Assembly: GCA_019686135.1 (NCBI GenBank)
Contig: JADGHL010000001.1
Span: forward strand, 80,334-144,333
Direction of reading: 5' to 3'
Length of the DNA stretch: 64,000 bases
Source of the DNA: Myxococcaceae bacterium
Lineage (GTDB): Bacteria > Myxococcota > Myxococcia > Myxococcales > Myxococcaceae
Positions 37,239-44,351 of this stretch are shown in pieces. Position numbers and translations under genes: made by a program. Each line of letters opens with the position of its first letter. The stretch's first letter is position 1. Under the pieces are notes generated by a model. The model searched no databases and was not told where the DNA came from. It saw nothing but the letters and a program-made list of their open reading frames with translations.

Positions 37239-40200
37239 GCCCCCGTCGGTCGCTGCGCGGCGCGGTGCTGGTGTCCGCGATCGCCCTGTGGAGCGGGGCG
37301 CTGCGCGTGGCCGAAGCAGGGTGGAGCGCGCCGGTCGACGTCGGGGGGACGGTGAACGACGTTCAGGCGTGGGACGGCGGACAGGTGACCGCGGCGTCGA
37401 GCCAGGGCGGGTTCGAGGTGCTCCCGGGGGGTGCGATCGCGCGCAGCTTGACCGGTTTTACGGCTGCTTCCGCCTATCTCGATGCGTCCGGCTGTCTGAT
37501 CACAATGGACCGGAGCGGGAACTTTCAGGCGACGCCGTGCTCGCCGCCTCCGGGGATCAACTTCAGCTTCTCCTTCGCGAAGCGGCTGCGCGTCGCTCCG
37601 GGCGGATACGGCTACACGTGTTCGGGGGACACCGCGTCGGGCGTGGAGGTGGCCCTCTCTCCCAGCCCGGGGAGCGCCGCGTGGTCGGTATCGAATGTGA
37701 TCGGCGCTTCGGGGTGTGGCGCCGTCAGCGCGGCAACGTTCAGCGGCGACAGTTACGGCGTGGTCGGGCTGGCCGGGACTTCGACGCTCAGGGTCTACCG
37801 GAACGGGAGCGTGGACAGCAGCGGGCATCCTCCCGCGTCGCCCCCGAGTGCTCCGCTGGATACGGCGCTGACCGGCGATGTCACCACCGGGTTGCGCGCG
37901 TTCGTCATCGATCCGGTGGGCGCCATGTACGTCTCTCCGCTCGACGGCGGCTTCGCCGATTTCGTTCCGGTGCCGCCGCCTGTGGCCGGCGCGACCTTCC
38001 GCGCCGTGTCCGTGTACCAGTCCGCCACCGAGCGTTTCGGGATGGCGGTGGTGGACCTGCCGGACGGCGGCAGCGAGCTCTTCAGCGCAGTGCCGGATCC
38101 GTCGCCGGGTTCGTTCGGCTTGCAGTGGCGGCCCAGCACCGCACCGCCGGCGGGCCTGGCCGGACGGATCAACCTCCTGAGCTGCTCCCAGACCAACGCC
38201 TGCGCGGTGGCGACCACGGCCGCAGACGTTTCCAACGTCGCCGTCTACGGCAACACACAGCCACCCGGCGTGCTGATGACGTCGGCCACGCTCGCGCCGG
38301 GTGCGCAGCAGAGCTTCGCCGCGCCCGCCGATCCGGACGGAGATGCGATCTGGGTGACCGCCACTGCGTCGCCGGGGATCTCCGCCGAGGTGGATGGCGG
38401 GACGATCGTCATCACCGCGCCCGGCGGGCCCCAGTGCGACGGTGGGGTGCCGTACACCGTCCAATTCACCAGCAGCGACGGCAAGGCCGGGCACGAGGTG
38501 ACGTCACAGATCGACCTGACCGTGCTGCGCGACACGCCGCCGGTGCTTCCGGTGGTGACGCCGGCGGAGGTGACGATGAACGCCGGCGATCCGCCGCAGA
38601 TGGTGACGGCCGCGCTCGCGCCGGGGGAGTGCGCGAACTTCGGGCTGTCGTGGCAACCCCCGCTCAGCACGGCGTCGGGCGTCACCGTGACGCCTTCGGC
38701 GGACGGCACCTCAGCGACGATCGCCGTACCGCCCAACCAGTGTGCCCCGGTGACGGAGGTATTCCAGGTGATCACCAGCTCCACTACGTACGGCAACTCT
38801 CCGCCCGCGACGCTCACGGTGAACGTGAATGGTTTCGGGGCGCCGCTCGTGCCGTTCGTGGATCGCGTCGAGACCCAGCTCGCGGGGACCTCCGCCCAGT
38901 ACGGCGCGCTGCAGACGCACGCCTGCAACGACGGCGGGACGCCCCTGGTCGACGTCGATACGCGCTGGTGGCTCGATGGCGGAGTGCCCGCGTCGGTGTC
39001 CATCACTCCGCCTCTGCCACCCGGCGGCGCCGTGACGGACACGGTGACCGTGGACAGCACCGACCCCTGCCACGACGGCGTGCTTGAGTTCGTCGCCCGG
39101 AACGAATCCGGCGGACTCACCAGCGCGGAGGGCACGCTCACGATCCAGCTGCAGAAGAACCTCGATCCGCTCGACAGCGGCACGTTCACCCTCACGCCGA
39201 CCGGTGACGGCTTCGAGGGGACCTCCACCTTCGAGGGCGTGAACTGCGTTGCGGAGCGTCAGCTCACGGCGGCGTACATCCTCCGGCTGGGTGACACCGA
39301 GCTCGATCGGAAGGTGTTCCCGGTGCCGGGGCCGTGGTCGGTCACGCCGCAGACGTCCTGCGCGCCCGGGACGGTGCTGACGATCCACGCCGAGATCACC
39401 GGGGACGAGTCCATCCGCTCGAACGAGCTCACGGTGATCCCCCACGTCGGGCAGCCGGCGCTCGGCGCGCTGGAAACGGAGGGGCTGCGCGCGCGATGCG
39501 AAGCAGAAAGCGTCTCGGTGATCGCCGAGGGTGCGGTGCGGCACACGCCGGGAGCCGACGAGTGTCTCGGCCAACAGGTCCGCTGGTCCGCTCCGGACGC
39601 GCCGGGGACCACGTTCACTCCAGCCGCCGGGAACGACGTCCGCGCGCAGGTGCAGGCGGATACGTGGGACGAGCTGGTGGATCGCGACCTGGCCGTCCAG
39701 GCGGTCGCCACCGCCGAAGGCGCCGCGACGGCGCCGGGGACGGTGACCGCGCACGTCGTGCCCGATGCGCCCTTCGTCACCGCTCACCTGGACACGGATG
39801 TGCCCATCGCCGAGGAGGGCGTCCGGGTGGGGTTGGTAGCGACGCTGGAGAACACCAGCGCGTGTCCGGTGGAGGGCGCGCGGTGGATCGTCACGATGGA
39901 GGGGCTGCTCCCCTTCGGCGAACTCGCGAGCGTCGCGGGCGTGCGCGCGCCGGCGCTCGTCGAGGGCAACACCATCACCGTCGAAAGCATCGCGCTGCCG
40001 CCGCATCAGCCGGTGCGGATCGTCGTCTCCGCGCGCGCGGCGCTGCTGGGCAGGCCCACCGCGTGGGGGCAGGTCGTGCTCGGGGACGAGACGCCCGAGG
40101 CGATCTCCGAAGTGGCGCGCCTGGGCGAGGGCGTGCCGGAGACGGGCTGTGGCTGCTCGGCGGTGGATGTTCCGGGAGTCATCGCCGCGGCGTTCGCGTT

Positions 40201-40261
40201 GTCGGCATGGGGCGCTCGCCGGCGGCTCAGAGTCCGAAGGAGATCCGCCGATCCTTCGTGA
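37235..40261 (+). CDS. Large secreted protein with MYXO-CTERM sorting tail
   Basis: A 1008-residue exported protein. After the signal peptide (about 1-28) is a propeller- or lectin-like N-terminal half, then several Ig-like or cadherin-like modules (around FAAPADPDGDAIWVTATAS and VTMNAGDPPQMVTAALAPG). These have regularly placed Cys that could form disulphides. The end is a clear MYXO-CTERM: TGCGCSAVDVPG, a hydrophobic helix AAAFALSAWGA and RRRLRVRRR. The protein is therefore predicted to be cut by myxosortase and anchored at the surface. The GTG start overlaps the barrel gene. The last 35 nt overlap the convergent response regulator. Last gene of the riboswitch operon. Confidence 0.85.
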   Translation: MSPRRSLRGAVLVSAIALWSGALRVAEAGWSAPVDVGGTVNDVQAWDGGQVTAASSQGGFEVLPGGAIARSLTGFTAASAYLDASGCLITMDRSGNFQATPCSPPPGINFSFSFAKRLRVAPGGYGYTCSGDTASGVEVALSPSPGSAAWSVSNVIGASGCGAVSAATFSGDSYGVVGLAGTSTLRVYRNGSVDSSGHPPASPPSAPLDTALTGDVTTGLRAFVIDPVGAMYVSPLDGGFADFVPVPPPVAGATFRAVSVYQSATERFGMAVVDLPDGGSELFSAVPDPSPGSFGLQWRPSTAPPAGLAGRINLLSCSQTNACAVATTAADVSNVAVYGNTQPPGVLMTSATLAPGAQQSFAAPADPDGDAIWVTATASPGISAEVDGGTIVITAPGGPQCDGGVPYTVQFTSSDGKAGHEVTSQIDLTVLRDTPPVLPVVTPAEVTMNAGDPPQMVTAALAPGECANFGLSWQPPLSTASGVTVTPSADGTSATIAVPPNQCAPVTEVFQVITSSTTYGNSPPATLTVNVNGFGAPLVPFVDRVETQLAGTSAQYGALQTHACNDGGTPLVDVDTRWWLDGGVPASVSITPPLPPGGAVTDTVTVDSTDPCHDGVLEFVARNESGGLTSAEGTLTIQLQKNLDPLDSGTFTLTPTGDGFEGTSTFEGVNCVAERQLTAAYILRLGDTELDRKVFPVPGPWSVTPQTSCAPGTVLTIHAEITGDESIRSNELTVIPHVGQPALGALETEGLRARCEAESVSVIAEGAVRHTPGADECLGQQVRWSAPDAPGTTFTPAAGNDVRAQVQADTWDELVDRDLAVQAVATAEGAATAPGTVTAHVVPDAPFVTAHLDTDVPIAEEGVRVGLVATLENTSACPVEGARWIVTMEGLLPFGELASVAGVRAPALVEGNTITVESIALPPHQPVRIVVSARAALLGRPTAWGQVVLGDETPEAISEVARLGEGVPETGCGCSAVDVPGVIAAAFALSAWGARRRLRVRRRSADPS

Positions 40262-41453
40262 GGTCGCGCCGCTCCTCCAGAAGGCCCAGCAGCTCGAACC
40301 CGTACAGCGTCCCGAGCACCTCGCGCTCGCCCAGATCGCTGAGCGCGACCAGGTCCTCGACCGTCTTGCTCCCGTCCGCCCAGACCAGAAGGTGCGCCTC
40401 GGGGCCGCCCAGGTGGATCTCGTGCAGCTGGTACGGCGGATCCGTGGTGGGGAAGAGGCGGCGGTCCGCGGGGAGCTTCTTGCGCAGGTTCACCAGCGGC
40501 TCGCGGCGCGCGCCTTCCATGATCAGATCGCCGGGGAACACGGAGAGCTTCACCAGATCCACCCGCTGTGGCCGGCGCGCGGAGAACGCGTACTCGCCCT
40601 CGGTCCAGCCGAAGGTCGACCAGATGATCGCCTTGATCTGCTCCTCGAGGAGATGCCGGCGTTGTTCGGCGGTGATGAGCCCCAGCTGGATCATCGCCTC
40701 GCCGGTGCGCAGGTTCGACTCCTTCGCCAGCGACGCCACCGCCGCCAGCTCGGACTCCGGGAGCACGCCGCGCAGGGCGCAGAACCGGGCGAACCGTTCG
40801 GTGGCGACGTTGGAGGCGGCGTACACCGGCTTGCCTGATTCGAAGTAGACGACCTTCACCACCTGCCCATGCCGCAGCTTGAGCTCGCCGGTGTGGCGCG
40901 CCTGGTAGTACGCGTTCAGCAGTCGCGCGATCGCGCCCGGACTCAGCGTCCCCGCGTTCGCCCAATCCGGCGCTGCGCGCGGACGGGCCGGGGCCGGCGC
41001 AGGCGCTTCGCCCCATACCTTGTCCCGCTCGAAGAAGGGCGCCGGGATGCGCAGCTCGTCCAGGTCGTCGGGCTCCGGCGAAGTGGGCTCCGCCGCCGGG
41101 CCGGTCACCTTCTCCACCGCCGCGAGCAGCGCGTCGAGATCGAAGGGCTTTTCGAAGAACGCGCGTGCTCCGTGGAGCGACACCGCCTCCTGCGCGAAGC
41201 GCTCGCCCTTGTAGACGCCGCTCACCGCGAAGGACGGAATGCCACGCGCCTTGAGCGCGCCCAATACGTCGCTCCCCGGCACGTCCGGCAGGAGCAGATC
41301 GACGATCGCCGCATCGAAGCGTTCGGCGGCGATCCGCGCGAGGGCCGCCGCGCCGTCGTGGAGCTCGGTGACGACGTGGCCGCGCGCCCGCGCCGCTGCG
41401 CTGACGAGCGCCGCCAGCTCGGCCTGGTCCTCGATGATCAGCAGACGCGCCAT
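40227..41453 (-). CDS. Response regulator with PATAN (DUF4388) domain
   Basis: A 408-residue two-domain regulator. The receiver (about 1-120) has Asp52 in IVDLLLPDVPG and Lys in FEKPFD. A Pro/Glu linker leads to a DUF4388/PATAN domain (about 165-300; GTLSPGAIARLLNAYYQARHTGEL and IKAIIWSTFGWTEGEYAF), then a helical tail. PATAN domains are known from cyanobacterial phototaxis regulators and are abundant in myxobacteria, where they act as protein-interaction modules. There is no DNA-binding domain. ATG at 41453 is the start; a longer open frame upstream has no protein-like signal and would overlap the glyoxalase gene. Its 3' end overlaps the surface-protein operon by 35 nt. Confidence 0.88.
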   Translation of the reverse strand: MARLLIIEDQAELAALVSAAARARGHVVTELHDGAAALARIAAERFDAAIVDLLLPDVPGSDVLGALKARGIPSFAVSGVYKGERFAQEAVSLHGARAFFEKPFDLDALLAAVEKVTGPAAEPTSPEPDDLDELRIPAPFFERDKVWGEAPAPAPARPRAAPDWANAGTLSPGAIARLLNAYYQARHTGELKLRHGQVVKVVYFESGKPVYAASNVATERFARFCALRGVLPESELAAVASLAKESNLRTGEAMIQLGLITAEQRRHLLEEQIKAIIWSTFGWTEGEYAFSARRPQRVDLVKLSVFPGDLIMEGARREPLVNLRKKLPADRRLFPTTDPPYQLHEIHLGGPEAHLLVWADGSKTVEDLVALSDLGEREVLGTLYGFELLGLLEERRDLTKDRRISFGL

Positions 41454-41483
41454 GGCGAAGAGCGCGTACCATACAACGCTCCC

Positions 41484-41879
41484 ATGCGTGTCCTCGGCTT
41501 CCACCACCTTGCGATCCAGTGTCGGGACCCGGATGCCGTCGCCGCGTTCTACCGGGACGTGCTCGGGCTGCCGGAGCAGGCGCGGCACCTGCGCGAGGAC
41601 GGTTCGGTGCGGTCGATCTGGCTGACGCTGCCCGACCGGGGATTCCTCGCCCTCGAGGTCTGCGCGCAGGCGCCCCCGGAGGAGGGCTTTCGGTTCGAGC
41701 GCCCCGGGCTGTACCTGATCGCTTTGCGGATCGACCGTGGGGACCGCGCTGCGGTCGAGGCGGAGCTGGCGGCGCGGGGCGTGGAGATCGTCCACCGCAC
41801 AAGGTGGACCATCTATGTGCGCGATCCCGAAGGCAACCGGGTCGGGTTGAGCCACCATCCGCACGATCCGATCGATTGA
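41484..41879 (+). CDS. VOC-family (glyoxalase/bleomycin-resistance-like) protein
   Basis: A 131-residue protein of the vicinal-oxygen-chelate fold: two babab modules with FHHLAIQCRDPDAVAAFYRD at the start and IYVRDPEGNRVGLSHH at the end. The latter supplies a conserved Glu and Asn-Arg of the family. A His near residue 7-8 and a late Glu can bind metal. It is of lactoylglutathione-lyase-like type, but the substrate is open. It starts 31 nt from the divergent regulator gene and is followed by a 57-nt spacer. Confidence 0.82.
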   Translation: MRVLGFHHLAIQCRDPDAVAAFYRDVLGLPEQARHLREDGSVRSIWLTLPDRGFLALEVCAQAPPEEGFRFERPGLYLIALRIDRGDRAAVEAELAARGVEIVHRTRWTIYVRDPEGNRVGLSHHPHDPID

Positions 41880-41936
41880 TCCGCGGTCGGGCAACGCTTG
41901 CGGTGTCGGCAGCGGCATGGCTAGAAGCGCTCGCAC

Positions 41937-44342
41937 ATGCGCCTCGGCGATCTGTTGCTCCAGGAAGGGCTCATCAGCCGTGAGGCGCTCGAAGAGGCGC
42001 TCGAGGCGCAGGTCGTTCACGGCGGACGCCTCGGCACCAACCTCGTCGAGCTCGGCCTGTTGCAGGAGGCGGACCTCGCCCGGGCGCTGGGCAAGCTCCA
42101 CGGTTGCGCCTTCGCCAGCGGCACGATGAACCCCGATCCCCGCGCGCTGGCGGCGATCGACCCGCAGTTCGCGGATGACCGGGACGTCGTCCCGATGCGG
42201 CTGGACCAGACCCGCATCTTTGTCGCGTGCATCAATCCGCACGACATCGCGACCATGGACGAGATCGCCTTTCGGACCGGCAAGCGCGTCGTGCCGGTGG
42301 TGATCCCCGAGTTCCGCCTCAACCAGCTGCTGCGCAAGTACTGCAAGGCCTTCCGCAACATCCGGCCGATCGACATGGGCGCGATCCAACCGTCGCGCGC
42401 GAAGGCGGCAAAGGAGGCCGAGCAGGCCCCCGCGGCGGATCTGATGAGCGAGGAGGAGTTCCAGTCGCTCTACGCCCAGGTGCTGGAGGGGCGGACCGGT
42501 GGCGATGGCGAAGAGCCGATCCTGGAGGGGGCGATCCTCGAGGGTGAGGTGATCGAAGAGGCCGAGCTTCCGTCGGTGTCTCAGGCCGCGGCGTCGACTC
42601 TGCGGCCTGCGGGTGCTTCGGTGATTCCGGCGGCGGCCATTCCCGCTGCGGCTGCGAGCGCGACGATGGGTGTGTCGCCGGCGGCCGCTGTGGCGACGAC
42701 GGCTGCCACATCGACGTTTGCCGCGCCGATGTCTGCGCCGTCGACGAAGGTGGCCGCGGGCGGTGCAGGGACCGTCAAAGCGGCGGTGGCCGCTCCGGCG
42801 ATGGCCTCCGTGCCGCCGAGTGGCGCGGCGGCTTCGACGGGCACTGCGGCAACAATGGCTGCTGTGCCGCCGACGGGTGCTGTGTCTTCGGCGGGCGTTG
42901 CAGCGGCGATGGCCGCCGTGCCGCCGAGCGGTGCGCTATCTCCGACTGGCACTGCGTCTTCGCTGTCTGCTGTGTCGCCGACGGGTGCCGTGCCTCCGGC
43001 GGGCGTTGCGCCTGTAACGGCCGCCGTGTCGCCGAGTCGCGCGGTGGCTCCGACGGCCGCTGCGGCATCAACGGCTGCTGTGCCGCCGACGGGAGCTGTG
43101 CCTCCGGCCGGCGTTGCGCCGGTGATGGTCGCGGTGCCGCCGAGTCGCGCGATGTCTCCGACGGGCGCTGCGCCATCGATGTCTGCCGGGGCGCCGACGG
43201 GAGCTGTGCCTCCGGCCGGCGTTGCGCCTGTGATGGCCGCGGTGCCGCCGAGTGGGGCGGTAGCTCCGACGGGCGGTACGCCGTCGATGGTTGCTGTGCC
43301 GTCGGCGGGTGTCGTGCCTCCGGCGGGCGCTGCACCATCGACGCCTGCTCTGCCGCCGACGGGTGCCATAGCCCCGGCCGACGTTGCAGCGGCGATGGCC
43401 ACCGTGCCGCCGAGCGGTGCGGTCGTTCAGGCCCGCGCGCCATCAACGCCTCCTCTGTCGCCGACGGGCGGCGTGTCTCCGACGGGCGTTGCACCCGTAA
43501 TGGCGGCTGTGCCGTCGACGGGTGTTGTGTCTCGGACCGACGTCGCGCTGGTGACCGCGGCAGTGCCTCCTGCGGGTGCTGCGGTTCCGACGAGCGCTGC
43601 GCCTTCGATGTCGGCCGTGCCACCGACGGGCGCACCCCTGGTTGCGGCCGCCGCGCCGGCGGGTGTTGCGTCTCCGACGAGCGCTGCGGGCGCGACGGTG
43701 CTGGCGGTCTCTGCAGCGCGGCCGGGCGTGCCAGGTGCGCAAGCTCAGGCACCTTCGTTCGGAGCAGCGAGACCGCCGACGGCAGCAGGTCCCGGGACGG
43801 TCTTGGCTCCGGCGGGACCTCGCGCTCCTTCCGCCGCCCCAGAGCCTCCGCCCGTGCCGCTCTCGTTCCCCGAGGCGCAACAGTTGCTGGCGAAGTCGGC
43901 CGACCGCGAGGACCTCGCGATGACGGTGCTTCGGTTCGCCATCAGCAAGTGGAAGCGCGCGCTGCTGCTCAACGTGCAGGGGCCGCTGGTGACCGGGTGG
44001 CACGGGCTCGGGGAGGGCATTCGCGACAAAGCGGTCCGGCGGATTGGCATCGCGCTGCGCGGCCAAAGCTCGTTCAAGCTCGTCTGCGATATGCGCTCGC
44101 ACTTCATCGGCCCGATGAAGCGCGATGCGGGAACGGCGATCTTCTACAAGATGCTGGGTGGCAGCTACCCGACCACCGCGGTGATGTTGCCACTCCTGGC
44201 GCGGGGGAAGGTGGTGCACATCCTCTACGTGGACAACGGGCCGGGCGAGGTCACGCCGCCGGACATCGGCGAGCTGCTGATCCTCGGCCAGAGCGTGGCG
44301 CGCTCGTACGAGGCGATGATCAAGCGGCGCAAGACGGCGTAG
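41937..44342 (+). CDS. MshEN-like (c-di-GMP-binding type) protein with long Ala/Pro/Val-rich linker
   Basis: An 801-residue protein without signal peptide. The N-terminal 150 residues look like the N domain of GspE/PilB/MshE ATPases. Two tandem motifs, RLGDLLLQEGLISREALEEA and RLGTNLVELGLLQEADLARA, have the spacing of the MshEN c-di-GMP site. No ATPase domain follows. Instead there is a linker of about 400 residues of Ala, Pro, Val, Thr and Ser built from units like AVPPTGAVPPAGVAPV. The C-terminal domain (about 650-800; VLRFAISKWKRALLLNVQGP and SFKLVCDMRSHFIGPM) is GAF-like and not recognised further. A c-di-GMP receptor role is inferred. The gene converges on the pseudokinase gene, 9 nt apart. 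Confidence 0.8.
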   Translation: MRLGDLLLQEGLISREALEEALEAQVVHGGRLGTNLVELGLLQEADLARALGKLHGCAFASGTMNPDPRALAAIDPQFADDRDVVPMRLDQTRIFVACINPHDIATMDEIAFRTGKRVVPVVIPEFRLNQLLRKYCKAFRNIRPIDMGAIQPSRAKAAKEAEQAPAADLMSEEEFQSLYAQVLEGRTGGDGEEPILEGAILEGEVIEEAELPSVSQAAASTLRPAGASVIPAAAIPAAAASATMGVSPAAAVATTAATSTFAAPMSAPSTKVAAGGAGTVKAAVAAPAMASVPPSGAAASTGTAATMAAVPPTGAVSSAGVAAAMAAVPPSGALSPTGTASSLSAVSPTGAVPPAGVAPVTAAVSPSRAVAPTAAAASTAAVPPTGAVPPAGVAPVMVAVPPSRAMSPTGAAPSMSAGAPTGAVPPAGVAPVMAAVPPSGAVAPTGGTPSMVAVPSAGVVPPAGAAPSTPALPPTGAIAPADVAAAMATVPPSGAVVQARAPSTPPLSPTGGVSPTGVAPVMAAVPSTGVVSRTDVALVTAAVPPAGAAVPTSAAPSMSAVPPTGAPLVAAAAPAGVASPTSAAGATVLAVSAARPGVPGAQAQAPSFGAARPPTAAGPGTVLAPAGPRAPSAAPEPPPVPLSFPEAQQLLAKSADREDLAMTVLRFAISKWKRALLLNVQGPLVTGWHGLGEGIRDKAVRRIGIALRGQSSFKLVCDMRSHFIGPMKRDAGTAIFYKMLGGSYPTTAVMLPLLARGKVVHILYVDNGPGEVTPPDIGELLILGQSVARSYEAMIKRRKTA
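42780..43700 (+). repeat. Ala/Pro/Val-coding degenerate tandem repeats
   Basis: About 900 bp of diverged units of about 54-60 bp inside the MshEN-like gene. Each repeats variants of gtgccgccgacgggtgctgtg followed by an Ala/Met-rich spacer. They encode A-V-P-P-T-G-A-V blocks. The composition is more GC-regular than the flanking domains, and slipped-strand copy changes are likely among relatives. Confidence 0.8.
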
Positions 44343-44351
44343 CTCGCGCGC

